In this document: positions 1 to 12,100 of the stretch, in pieces | Numbering within the stretch: position 1 is the stretch's first letter | Layout of the letters: the number at the start of each line of letters is the position of its first letter | DNA from: Acephala macrosclerotiorum | Lineage: Eukaryota; Ascomycota; Leotiomycetes; Helotiales; Mollisiaceae | Assembly (NCBI GenBank): GCA_014904845.1 | Contig: MU119341.1 | Location: forward strand, 79,819 to 143,818 | Length of the DNA stretch: 64,000 nucleotides | Reading direction: 5' to 3' | Notes under the pieces: generated by a model | What the model was told of the DNA's origin: nothing | The model's input: only the letters and a program-made list of their open reading frames with translations | Database searches by the model: none | Translations under genes and position numbers: made by a program

Positions 1-1853
1 CAAAACAAATGCTTAAGCAATTGAAAAGCGGGTAGAATTGCTATAAAATACCACGTCTTTCTCGTCGCAACGACAGAGAACCAAAGCCAGTGTGGGGAAA
101 ACTCCAGAAGCAAAAACGACGGACTAGATTCCGACTAGGTCCAAACTAGTAATTCGAAAGCTCGAGAGCCTCGAGACATCTACTGTGAATTGCATCTAAA
201 GCCTTCCGATACTCACCTTCGCTGTAGATCATCCCTCAGGACATTATTGCTGTCAAACCTATCGATCATCATCAATATCGCCAGAAGCAAAGTACAAGAC
301 TTGCAAGCTCAACACATCCTAATTTCGAGGAGGAGCCAAGACCTGGCCAAGTAAACGAACTCGTCAAAGGCAGGCCGCATTAAATGAATGCTGGTCATCA
401 CTTTTGTACGTGTCAACAGTGTCACAGCAAATGCCCAATGAAGCTTGAACGCGATGTTCACCCGACTATGAATGCAGAGCAAGGAGTATTTTATAAACCT
501 TCCTTCCTCCCAACTCAGGAGAGGAAAATAGCACGTGTTAATCGCCCGTTTCCGGCTGCAACTTGATTTGCGACTAGCCAACGAGCGAGTTGGCGAAGAG
601 GTGTATAAACCCATTGGATACTCACCATAACAAAACGATAACGAACGAAAGAAGTGCGTCTACGGACGCGAGAGGTGCATCGAGTAAATAGAGATGCCCG
701 TGCCGGGACTACCGTCCAGTCCAATGCTTCAACTTCTGCTTCTGAATTTGAGAAACTCAAGCTTTCTTTTCTGCTTTATCTCATCTCAGCATTTGTCTCT
801 CCACCTTGTTGTGCCCCTTGCCCTCTTAGCATTCTCGTTGTTGACCTTCTCAATTGCTATCCAAGGTCATAAGCTGAAGGTCAAAGCTCCCAGAGGATGT
901 GCTCCAGCTTTCGAGATGGATAATCAAGAGAAGACCGGAAAGGAAACAGGAAGGGTTGGGAATTAAGTGTAGATGGTTGGTAACTCGAGCAAAACCCTGT
1001 CTATCGTCTTGTATACTTCTGTCTTGAGTGTTCTGCTGTGATTTGGGCCAATGGGCGCTTGCTTCGAACAAGTTGAAAGGGGACAAAGGGTGGCTTGATA
1101 GACCCCACCTCGAATTTCAAAGGATGGCCTTGGCAAGGAAAAAAAGGCTATTATATTTATAATAATTTTAATATATAATACAAAGGTAAAAAAATGGAAA
1201 AAATAAACAATAAATAAATAATAAATAAATATTGAATAAATATTAAATAAATATTAAAATATATTAAGTTTTGCTAGTTTATTCGCCCTTGTAAAACGTG
1301 TATTTGATAGCGACTTTCGTAGCTATAGAAATGTTTTAAACTCGTATTTGCAAAGCAAAATGAAAAATGAAAAAGTATTAATATATTCTTCTCCTTTTTC
1401 AATTTCCGAAAAAAGAGAAGTCTAATAACAAAACACGAGAATGGCACTTGCTATTTACCGTATTCCTTCGTAGTAATCCGATCGTTTTTTAATTATTAAA
1501 TAATAAGCAAACTTATAAAAAAAAATATAAAATTACTCTTTTTTTATATTAGATCGAATAAGGTAAATATTACAACTAAATGTAAAATTCAAATGCGATG
1601 GCCGCCGAATTCAGTGGTCTTGGTCGCTGTTTTATGCGACGATTGTCCAGGCTGGTTTGTCGATGTTACGTGCTATGCTTTGACCTACCTAATACTGTAT
1701 ATATATCCCCATTTCGTCCTCTTTTAGCTCGTCAAACCTTACAATACATATGAATTTCCCTGAAAGTCGACCACTGAAGATCTCCTGCTTAAAACCCAGC
1801 CTCAAGACGTTCACAGCCAAGCAAAACAGCGATCAATCATCCGTTTGCATGGC
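1..1853. other. Gene-free stretch with an A+T-rich core
   Basis: No reading frame here looks like a protein gene. All open frames are short, overlap on both strands and lack recognisable motifs or paired splice signals. About 1140-1600 is strongly A+T-rich, with homopolymer A/T runs and repeated AATAAAT-like words, while the flanks have ordinary composition. A gene lying mostly to the left of the window could have an exon here, but I cannot see one. Confidence 0.5.
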
Positions 1854-2554
1854 TCATTTCCAAGTCCAACTTCTGTATACAGCCACCACAGCGGCAGAAG
1901 CAACTTTGTAAATCATGGGCGTATTGCCCCGCATACTTGCGCTCGTTGAATTAGCAAAAACGCCACCTTTAGGCGTGTATCCACCATGGTACCGTGATTG
2001 GAACTGTGAAGCAGGAGAATCTAATAACGTCAATCCTGTAGAGTACATACAAATCAAAGGGGTCCAGGAACTTACTGCGGCGAACGCCAGCTCTATCAAA
2101 ACCCCCAAAGTAGTATAGAACGACAATAGTTGCAGTGAATGGGATCCACCAGGCAGTGGCCAGTGTGAGAATCTTTTTCACTGCAGAAAATAAATATTAC
2201 CAAAAAAAGACCATCATGAGGAGACCTACGATAAACAGGAAGCTGTGCCACAGCCTTGTACCAGTTCTTTCTGAACACGCTGAGCGAGTCTGCAACTGGT
2301 TGGCTAGATCCGAATTCTTTTGCGGTGACCGAAAGTGAGGCTACGATATTTTGGCCATGTTTATTAAGTGAATGTAACGCAGCTAACGGGTCTTGTCTGG
2401 CATCTTTGAAAGTATCTGAGACAGACGAAGCGAGGGTACGACCATGGGAACTGAGTGAATCAAGGGCAGCGGATGGATCAGCCCTCACCTCTCCAATGAT
2501 ATTCGCAATCGATTCCAGAGTTCCTATATTGAGGGACGAGGTCACGTTGCCCAT
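1854..2554 (-). CDS. Small IFI6/IFI27 (ISG12)-like membrane protein, three exons
   Basis: The model joins exons 2554-2230, 2180-2076 and 2035-1854 and gives about 203 residues. Intron 1 has GTAGGT...CTGCAG. Intron 2 starts with GTAAGT but is only 40 nt, which is short, so this junction is less certain. The N-terminal 105 residues are polar and helical with a repeated RADP/RQDP-SAAL motif. They are followed by a hydrophobic segment, then GFDRAGVRR and QSRYHGGYTPKGGVF. This Gly-rich pattern resembles the conserved core of the interferon-inducible 6-16/27 family (PF06140), which spans mitochondrial or ER membranes and occurs widely in fungi with unknown roles. What is seen is the motif pattern; family membership is inferred. 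The ATG at 2554 begins MGNVTSS. The core is diverged, so it could be a decaying copy. Confidence 0.5.
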
Positions 2555-4481
2555 TTTGTCTCAAGGAGGGATGATCAGCGATTGATTGGATTCCGTAAGT
2601 GCGATTGGTTCGATAGTAGCAGGAATCGATGGGCGATGCGGCCGGTTTGTCAAGAGTTTAGGTCTGATGATTGTTTCTTAGGTTAACATTTGCCTTTGAC
2701 GATAGTTAAAGGTATTCCGCTGGAGAAAAAAAGACCACGTAGAGTTTACGTAATAACACGTGAAATCAAAGTCACGTTTTTGCGCCAAGATTTTGCCAAG
2801 AAACGCCAAGATGTGTCGCTTTTGGCACTTAGCGCTCTTGTAGTTTAAAGCTCTCTATAAAGCTCTTCGTAAAGCTCAAGCTTTAGCTCTACGTGGGGAG
2901 AGTTGTAGGGGAGGAACGCCCCTACTCGCGCCGGCGAAGCCGGTGCGAATGCGAATAAAAACTCATTTATAAATTCAAATCGTTTATATCATTTCAAAGT
3001 TCAAATCGTCAAAGGCAGGGCACGGCGCGAGGTACGAGGGACGTCCCACTATTAAAATTATGTGGCTGCCGTGTAACCATAAGGCCAGCTATGCTTTACC
3101 CGACGTACACGTGATCGCCGACCCCTCACCTCATATTCATCCATAACCATCAGCGTACGCTCACTAGCATCTCCTTTTTTACTCGCTAAACTAGCAAGGA
3201 CAAAGCTATCCAACCCCATGCTACTGCCGAGAATTTCAAATTCCAGTAATTGGGATTTAGAGGAGCTAGAACAGGTTCTTGGAATTGGAATAGGTCTCTA
3301 ACTTGGATTCTGGTCCTGGTCACGTGAGCATTGGAACGTGATCCTGCATACCGTGTTTAAGCTCTGAGCCTCCGGCTTCCTAGCTCTTCATTGGATATTA
3401 TTACTTTGTCAACCACCTTAGGATATTTTCCTTCCAAAAGAGTTAAGACATTGTGAAAAAGCCGTGGTTCAGGTAAGCGAGGCGCCATACCCGAAGTATA
3501 AACGCTGAACTCAAAAAGGCAGCACAACTGAACATACAAAATCTTTGCGTTTAATCGTTTGAAACTCGAAATAATCTCGATTCCAAATAATGACTCTTGC
3601 TTGGAGAGTTGAAGAGTTCGCAACTGCTGTTTACCTTCACTTTTTGGTTGTGTCTCTCCCATTGGATTATTCTGGCTGCCATCCCCTTAATCGTCGTCAA
3701 GAACCATCAAATCTAAAGTTTTGCGCTCAACCCCCCCAATAATTGAAGCAAGTGAGCTCCTTGTCTCAGCGATACCCAACCCACAGTCCGAACTTCCAGA
3801 TTCGATGTCTTACTTCGGATTCTAGCTTCCGAGTAGGGTATGTCAGTGAGACCTGTTGGAAACGGGAATGCTTGAAATCAAATCCAAGGTTTAAAGCAGC
3901 AGGTATTTATATGATTCTAGAGAGGCAGAATGAAGGGGAGATGCACTTGCCAGCCCCCTTTCCCACATAACAGTGGTATATTCACAAACTCAAAAGTCTT
4001 GCTACGCCGCAGGAGTGAATGTTCACCGAGGAAAGACCGCTCTTGATGATTAGACATTTATTCTCCTTTCTTTGCCTCTTTGGTGGGATGGAGTATAAAA
4101 CTACCTTCCCTCGCATATTGGACTTCTCATGATCAAAGGCTCGAAAATCTAAACGCAATGTCGCCAGCCACGCTTCGCAGATTCCCCATAGCTTACAACA
4201 TCACCTTTCATAGGATGTTTGCGTGAAGAGATACGAGTTTCGAGACCCTTTTGGCGTCTTTCTTTGTACTTTCTGCCATTGCTGGGGTTATCCCCCATCG
4301 ATTCGAACATTCTCGCTGTCATCCCCACGAGAGCCATCATTATTCATCATAATGCGAATGTCAAAAACAAAACTTTAGACTTCCAAACTTGAACACACTG
4401 AATTAGGCGCGCGCACTCCTCAACCTCAAGAAACCCAGATAATTGCATGCCTCGTTCCTACTCCTCGAAGTCTTCGCTATT
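2555..4481. other. Intergenic, no gene recognised
   Basis: Only short open frames occur (for example about 100 codons at 3357-3662 on the minus strand and 75 codons at 3743-3970). None has motifs or plausible splicing. A GC-rich hairpin cluster sits near 2905-2943, and a run of GCTCT/AAAGCTC words occurs at about 2830-2890. Confidence 0.5.
2905..2943. repeat. Two adjacent GC-rich hairpins
   Basis: GTAGGGG (2905-2911) pairs with CCCCTAC (2919-2925) across a 7-nt loop. CCGGC (2931-2935) pairs with GCCGG (2939-2943) across GAA. Such paired palindromes often mark small dispersed repeats in fungal genomes; whether this one is dispersed cannot be seen from one copy. Confidence 0.45.
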
Positions 4482-5737
4482 TCAGGGGGAAAACAGAGAA
4501 ATGAAGAAAGCAATAAAGACCACAATAAAAAAGGTGGACAGGATCATGCCCCCCGCCCTCACGGCAAATTGTGTAGGAGATTCGTTCGCCTCACTTTCTC
4601 CCTTTGTATCGGCCCACGTCTCATTATCGAGGTCCTCAAGAATGGCATCCAGCTCCTTCAAGATGTCGTTATCAGGCATTATTTCAAGAGTCGTCTCGCC
4701 ATGAAGAATTCCCTTGAAAATTTTAATGAGGTCCTCCAAACCGGTTGTGTCTCTCGCGGTACTTTCATGATATTTCGCAGCAAGTATCAAGGCGATGCGA
4801 CGAAGTGCCGCTTGAGTTTTTTGGACTCCAGAAGCATCTATATCTTGGCATGTTTTGACAGCACACGTGCCTCCCCCGACTTTGACGATGACCGGAAATC
4901 GTGTTAGCGCTCGATATCTTGCAGCGATAGAGTATGTCCCGATGCTGGCCCTGAGATATATTTTCTGAAGCCATGATTTGATTGGATCAACTCGTCTTGG
5001 AAAACGTTCCGTGAGTTTCTTGTACTGATCTTTGTAGTTGTTAAACCTTTTCGAGCCCTCTAGATCGATGAGTTCCAAGTAGTAATTGAGCAGAGCGAGT
5101 CTATATTGTTGGCTGATCTCTTTTGGACAGCCTAAAATATCAATTGCTGGGCGAAGGATTATAGAAGAAGCACGAGCCATCATGCTACAGTACTGATGAG
5201 CCACCCAGTGCTTCTTGATATCAAGTTCTCCAGGCAGAATGCAGGACAGGACAGCGATAATCAATTTCTGGCAGTTGTTGAGAGTCAGTGAATAGAAAAC
5301 ATTCCAGCACTTGACATAATGCAAGCCTTCAGAATACAATTAGTAATTGTAGATGGTAAGTCATCGGAAAGCTCACCAATGCCCAATATCTCGTCATCTT
5401 CTAGATAGGTAGTCCCTCCGATCAAGCTCGACGTAGACAGCCGAATCCTCTCAGCACTCCATTTTTGCTTCGTGAATGTAAACTTTCCGTCATTCCGAGT
5501 ACGATCGAGTTCGAAGTATGTATCGCCGATTTTCAATGCCCAGTGCAAGGCCCAGCGAAACAACCCATTGGTGTTGACCCATGTTGTGCCTGCTGCTATC
5601 GTCACAAGATAAACTCTTCGGTGCCTTTTCCCCCATCTTCTTTTGGCAAGTCGTAGGACCTCCTCGATCTCCCCGTGTTTGAGTAGTTCTAAAGGGACCC
5701 CACGACGCTTGGACGCCGAACATTGAATATTTGCCAT
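4482..5737 (-). CDS. Hypothetical protein with a C-terminal membrane anchor, two exons
   Basis: Exons 5737-5377 and 5326-4482 are joined across a 49-nt intron (GTGAGC...CTAAT...AAG) and give 401 residues. The start is an ATG giving MANIQCSASKRRG. The N-terminal third contains GLFRWALHWALKIGDTYFEL. A histidine-tryptophan followed by a substrate-facing EL strand is seen in some papain-like/NlpC folds in fungi, but I see no clear catalytic triad and make no functional call. The middle is helical and charged (LELIDLEGSKRFNNYKDQ...). An acidic linker (DAILEDLDNETWADTKGE) precedes a final hydrophobic helix, GGMILSTFFIVVFIAFFISL, followed by only four residues, so the protein is probably tail-anchored with the bulk in the cytosol. 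The intron keeps frame exactly, which supports a real gene. Confidence 0.7.
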
Positions 5738-6516
5738 TGTCTTGGTATAGAGAGGCGAGCAGCACGGTGTAGGGATTATTGGGAATGCAGCTGGAGTATC
5801 GCGTGGTTGTATATGGTATATGAAGGCTGGACTGTAAAAAATCTCAAATAAGTGACAATGTAAATGGTGGATCGTGACTGCCATCCGGCGAGGAAAGTGC
5901 TAGAGAAGGCGAAACTAACACTTGTACTCATAACAAGTCATGATCTAACACCGCACAGTCATCTCCAGCGGCCTCAGCCTGTATCTGATGAGACCGCGGA
6001 GCTGTACCTAAGACCCGTGCTTTTAGTGTCATGTAGGGCTTAGCATCAGTGACACCAAAATAGGCATTGGAGTCTCTCGCTTAGCTCTTGGGCCATTGAA
6101 GATAAAAATATGGAAGAAAAAAGCAAGACAATGCGCCACCGAATTGAGAGTCGAGCGCTTAGCCACACCGCAGTAATACATCAATGCGTGGATGACGGGT
6201 TGTGCGGCATAGCCAACAGTCTGGCGCTGACTGTAACAGTATAAAAGAAGCATTTCAAGCTAGTAGTTGCGTTCCTTTTATCGTGGCTGCTAATGCGCTG
6301 AATTAATTCATTCCTTTTTCTGGAACTGTCTCAGCCTGTCTCACAAGTGACACCAACAAGCTATTCAACTCTGATTCTTCCTCTGGCATCTTCGCATAGC
6401 TCCGCGAGGCTCAGTCATATGGTCCTCATAGCATTCCCCTATTCAAAAGTTATCACTCCTCCCTGCAAATATCCTCGTGCGCCAGATCATTCAGCTATCA
6501 GAACAGACAGACCAAA
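5738..6516. other. Intergenic between divergent genes
   Basis: This 779-bp spacer separates the minus-strand orphan and the plus-strand membrane protein, so it must hold both promoters. A direct echo GTGACACCAA occurs at about 6049-6058 and 6346-6355. No coding signal is seen. Confidence 0.5.
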
Positions 6517-7281
6517 ATGCTAAACGTGTGGAACGATCACATCGTTCCAGGTTTCTGGAAGGGTGTTCACATTGTCTTTGGAGGTTGGGGCACAACTTCC
6601 GAATTACTTGAGGACGTCCTCAACGACTCGCCACCTGACTTCACCATGGTTCTGAAATGGAAGGAACAGAAAAATCAAGAACTCAATTTCGTTGGATTAA
6701 CAGTACGAGATATATCCATTCTTGATATAAGAAAGCTAACAATAGCAAGGCTGCTCTCATCGCAGGTGTCACCGCTGCCGCGCTTACATGGCCCTCGATT
6801 GAAAACGCACCAGCAGCAACACCAGCACTTTGGTATAGCTCTTTGATCTTCAGCGTGGTCTCGATCCTCTCTGCTATGCAACAAGGCAACTTGCTCTACA
6901 AGTTGACGAGTCGCAGTAACGGCCTTGCCCGACTCCAAAGCTTGTTGCGTTCAGACCGCCGCATTGGTGAGAAATGGCAAGAAAGCAGAGGACAACATTT
7001 TGTTTGGCAGACTCCTCTCATGCTTCTGAACTTTAGTTTCTGGCTATTTCTGATTGGCTTGATGATCGTGGTCTTCAACGCCGCTGTGGTGAGCAAGGAA
7101 GGATTAGATGGGAGAGAAGTCAAGGTATTCGGCCGCATTTGAAGACTTTAACCCAAGTGCTAACTTGATGAAGATAGCTTTCGTGTTTGGATTTGCTGCA
7201 ACCTTCAGTATTGGTAGTTTCTTATTCTCCATGGTCAATCTATATAAGGAAGCAGATGGTATGCAGATGGCGAGGTTGTAA
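6517..7281 (+). CDS. Small multi-span membrane protein, three exons, function unknown
   Basis: Exons 6517-6702, 6750-7124 and 7174-7281 give 222 residues. Both introns (47 and 49 nt) have a GCTAAC branch site and end in AAG. The start codon gives MLNVWNDHIVPGFW. The first exon is soluble (GGWGTTSELLEDVLND). Hydrophobic segments then follow: AALIAGVTAAALTW with LWYSSLIFSVVSILSA around residues 63-105, FSFWLFLIGLMIVVF around 160-175, and FVFGFAATFSIGSFLFSMV near the C-terminus. This soluble-head plus 3-4 helix layout is common in uncharacterised Pezizomycotina membrane proteins. I do not recognise a named family. Confidence 0.72.
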
Positions 7282-7952
7282 AGAGCTTGAAGCAAAAGTA
7301 CGTATTCTTTGTTGGTAGAATTCGAGCTTATACTTGCACATTTATACAGCACTTGAGCTTCTCTGCCTGCACGACAGAGCATCAATTTCTTCAGTGCATC
7401 GGCTATTTGGGCTGCAACACAACGTTAGTAGGAAGGACGTTTATATACCCTTACACCTAGAATAGTAAAGAAGGAAAAGACAAAATCAAGCGCAGGCTGG
7501 GAGTGAAACTTGCGAGGACGTTCAGCATCCTTTGAAATTGCATGCAGCTAGGCATTCTCAAGCAAGAAGCAAGTGGGCGCAGGCTAGGAGAAGAGTATAA
7601 TAATATAAAAACCACCTTCCCACCCCTTATAATAGAACAAACAAGAAACCATAATAGCATCCGTGGCCATGTGGAGAAATGCGAGACTCGACTCCATTTC
7701 CAGATCAGCACTTGCTCCAAAGCTGTGCAGCTCAACTCTCTTATTATCCTATCTCACTTGCCCTTAAATACTTGATATCGTTCACATCGTATTCAGCCCA
7801 CCAGAAAATTCTCGCTGCCATTTCTCTCGTTCTTATCATCAACATCCCAAAAAACCAAATCCAAGCCCGGGAAGGAACACCCTCACAACACAAAAAAGCA
7901 CACCGGAACCCCCAAACAGAGAAATCAAGAATATCACTAATCAACATGGGTA
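7282..7952. other. Intergenic, ends at an inverted-repeat boundary
   Basis: Nothing coding is recognised. The stretch ends with a TA dinucleotide (7951-7952) directly abutting the left inverted repeat of the block described next. Confidence 0.5.
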
Positions 7953-7995
7953 ACGTCCATCCCTGCGTGCCGAAAAACCCTATGTGCCGAAAAAA
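7953..7995 (+). repeat. Left terminal inverted repeat
   Basis: It begins ACGTCC after a TA dinucleotide and holds two GTGCCGAAAAA boxes (7967 and 7984). It pairs with 12855-12896: only one mismatch in the first 24 bases, then a few mismatches and one gap. Confidence 0.75.
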
Positions 7996-8527
7996 TTTCA
8001 TGGTTTAAGGGTCTTAAATCTCCACCATGTAAATATATAAAGTAATAATCAGTTTGCTATTGTTCTTTAGCTATTTCTCTACAAGGACCCGGATTGTAGT
8101 AAGAAATACCACGGTTGTAGTAATTCTGTCAATCGTCCCGTCGACGGCGTTGAAAGCCGCTTTAGCTACTCTCCCCTGCTCTATCATGACTACCGGCCCG
8201 TTTCCGAGCTTCGGGACCACGGTACAAAAGTTCTATTAAGAAATAATATAACTCCAAGCTTTGAAGACTTTAAGCACAAGGAAACCTGTATGCCGAGTTT
8301 ATCCGGAACAAAGGGGGAGGTACACAAAATGCTAAGCGAATTTATTACATAATGCCGTATCAACAGTCACGCTCGTCGTATTATTTTGTACATTATACCG
8401 AATTTATATAAGTGTGGCGTTCTTCTAGAAACTTCCATGAGCAGCCAACCCGCCTACTTTCGCCCTGCCTTGAGCGACCGCGTCGTGAAGCCCTTGCAGA
8501 GGCGTTTCTGTTGGGAGTACTACGTAC

Positions 8528-8673
8528 AGGCCCTTTTAATTGTTAAAACGTCGCCACCCAGATTACCCAATTACAGACCAAAAAAAGAAGATCTAGACAG
8601 GTGATTGGGCAGACCATCGGAATCTCGACTGGATTTGGACGTATTTTCTCTCGCTTAGCAATTAAAAGGCCCT
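8528..8673. mobile_element. Possible 146-bp nested MITE
   Basis: AGGCCCTTTTAATTG (8528-8542) is matched by CAATTAAAAGGCCCT (8659-8673), a 14-of-15 inverted repeat, with TA nearby on both sides (8525-8526 TA; 8674-8677 ATAG). The interior is about 116 bp and non-coding. The size and TIR layout fit a small MITE, but the repeat is short and chance cannot be excluded. Confidence 0.3.
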
Positions 8674-9100
8674 ATAGGTAGTATAGCGACTATCGAGTAT
8701 CGGCACACACGTTTCCTAGGCATCATACCACCGAATCAGATAAATATAGCCATATTTAGCCTCCTTGATATATCACCCACTTTTGCATTTGTGCAGCCGC
8801 GTATCTACATACTAATGTACGTTCTTCCTCACCACAAGATGCGCCTCAATGATAGAAAGATATGCATGGCTCTCTCGAAATAGTCCAGACAGCCGCCATG
8901 ATCTTCTGCAGTGGCTAGCCGCGATCGGCTGGTCTGGCGCTCGTAGTGATAATGCGCAACCACGCCATGCCACGAGGCTGTCGTCCAGCTGAGCCGTACG
9001 AGCACAACCTCGACCCAGCCTGTACTCCTACACAAATGTCGACCCTGCGAGAACTATTCACCGACATTCTTTCGTTCAGCTCTCAGATCCCGTCTGAATC

Positions 9101-12100
9101 ATGCGCCTACTACAATACGACAACGATGGCGAGTTTAGCCTGACCAAAGACTTTGTTGGCGGCGAGATTCTCGAATATGCTATCCTTTCGTACACATGGG
9201 GGGCGGATACAGAGGAGGTCACATATAGAGACCTAATAGATGGCATTGGGAAGAACAAGGTTGGATACGAGAAGATTCGGTTCTGCGGAGAACAAGCCAA
9301 ACGTGATGGCTTGTACAACTTCTGGATTGATACGTGTTGCATCGACAAATCCAACAATAACGAGCTCGCAGAAGCTATTAACTCTATGTTTCGATGGTAC
9401 CATAATGCGACAAAATGTTACGTCTATCTGCCAGATGTTTCGTCGCCTGGCATCGATATCGGCGACAAGTCTGATCAGCTACCATGGGAAATAGCATTCC
9501 GAACAAGCAGATGGTTTACGCGAGGCTGGACCCTTCAGGAGCTCATTGCTCCGACATCAGTGGAGTTCTTCTCTAAGAATCGAAAGCTTCTAGGTGACAA
9601 AAGATCCCTAGAGCGACATATCTGCGAGATAACAAGAATTCCCAGCATAGCTCTTCGAGGAGGTTCTTTAGCTGAGCTCAGCGTAACCGAACGAATGTCA
9701 TGGGCAAAAACTCGTCAAACTACTCGCGAAGAAGACATGGCGTACTCGTTACTGGGCATTTTTGACGTATACATGCCGCTTATCTATGGCGAAGGGAGAG
9801 CGAATGCAGTAGGGCGGCTCCAAGAGGCGATTGATAGGAAGGGGAAAGGTATGCTGTTCTCATTATCAAGATCGAGATTACGCTATACGAAGGTTATTGA
9901 CTTGGATAGGGATCAAACACGAGAATTTTTCGATCTCGTTTAGTCTCTCTGCGGTCTCTGACATCGAACATTTCGTGGTAAGAGAGGATGAGCTCGAAAA
10001 GATACATAAGGCACTGAGCGGCGACGGCTCTCGGCGTACCGTGGTTCTTTATGGTCTGGGCGGAATTGGCAAGACACAGTTGGCTGTTGCGTACGCGAAG
10101 CGGCATAAGGACAATTTCTCGGCGATATTCTGGCTCAATATCAAGGATGAAGACTCTTTGAAGCAAAGCTTTACCAAGGTGGCAAGGCAGATATTACGAG
10201 AATACCCTTCGGCCCGCTGACTCAGTAACGTTAACATGAAAAACCCCGACGAAGTTGTTGATACTGTCAAGGCGTGGCAAGGCTTGCCATATAACACGCG
10301 ATGATTGATGATATACGATAATTACGACAATCCAAGGCTAGTAAGCAATAAAGATCCCGCAGCAGTGGATATGACGAAATTTCTTCCCGAAGCATATCAG
10401 GGCTCCGTGCTTGTAACTACACGGTCGTCGGAAGTTGACATTGGCCATCTTATACAAATTACAAAGCTAGAGGATGCACGTGACAGTCTCGAGATTTTGT
10501 CAAATACGTCGCGCAAGAAGGGACTCATAGATGGTGAGCACTATTATACGCAATAATAGTAGTATTAATATTTGCACTAAATGCGGATACCGCAAAACTT
10601 GCCAAAAAATTAAACGAGCACTTTCTTGCTCTAGCAACAGTTGGAGCATATCTCAAACAAGCGGCAATAGGTTTCTCAGATTATCTTTGCTTATACGAGA
10701 AATCATGGGCCAAACTTCAGAAGACGAGTCCTATATTAAACTCGTACGAAGACTGAACGCTTTATTCTACATGGCAGATCTCATTTGAGCATATTGAACG
10801 ACGAAATATACTCTCGGCTCAATTTCTTCGATTGTAGACATACTTCGATAATTAGAATCTTTGATTTGAGCTGTTTCAGCATAGCGACTTCGAATACCCA
10901 GACTGGATACAAGAGCTTATTAAAGATAAATTAAGCTTTCACGGAGCAATGCGAGTACTTAGTGACCACGAGCTCGTCGAAGTAAATAAGCCATCGCTAG
11001 AACTACTCGAATCACAAGAGTATAGTATTCATGGGTGCGTTCACTCGTAGACGGTTCACGTTTTGAACTAAGAATGGAACTACGATCTTGCTAAGGTAGC
11101 AGTGAACTCTGTCGCATTACATGTCCCAGGAGAGCAAGCTATTCGATCGTAGCTGACGCAACGACGGCTTCTCCAGCATGCAGCCAGATGTTCTTATATG
11201 ATGCTAAACGGCTTGACTTTAGATGATAGCATGACATAGGCATACTACAACCTCGGGCTCCTCTACTTTGACCAAAGCAAGCTCGCCTTGACCGAGCAAA
11301 TGTACGAGCGAGCGCTGCGAGAGAAAGAGAAAGCGCTCGGTGCAGAGCACACGTCGACGCTCGATTTAGTCCACAATCTAGGGATTCTCTACGCTGACCA
11401 GGGCAAGCTCGTATTGACCGAGCAAATATACGAGCGGGCGCTGCGAGGCTACGAGAAGGCGCTCGGTGCAAAGCACACGTCGACGCTCCGCACAGTCCAC
11501 AATCTAGGGATTCTCTACGCTGACCAGGGCAAGCTCGCCTTGGCCGAGCAAATGTACGAGCGGGCGCTGCGAGGAAGAGAGAAGACGCTCGGTGCAGAGC
11601 ACACGTCGACGCTCCGCACAGTCCACTGCTTAGAGATCCTTTATAAGGACCAGGACAAGCTCGCCTTAGCCGAGCAAATGTACGAGCGGGCGCTGCGAGA
11701 GAGAGAGAAGGCGCTCGGTGCAGAGCACACGTCGACGCTCCGCACAGTCCACAATCTAGGGAATCTCTACACTGACCAGGGCAAGCTCGCCTTGGCCGAG
11801 CAGATGTACGAGCGGGCGCTGCGAGGCTACGAAACGGCGCTTGGTGCAGATAATATCACAACTTATATCCCTGCGCTTAACACACTGTGGGGTCTCGGCT
11901 CTCTCTTCAAACGTCAAACTGATTTCACAAAGGCTAGAATTATGTATTTGAAGGCACTTGCAGGATATGAGAAAGTTTTCGGACCCGATCATCTCATGTG
12001 TCAAAGTTTACAGGAAATTCTTCAGGATTTAGATACTGTAACAGAAGGAGAGGCTGTAAAAAGCAGAAAAGAGCTAGCGAGCGATCCTCAAGGGAATGTA

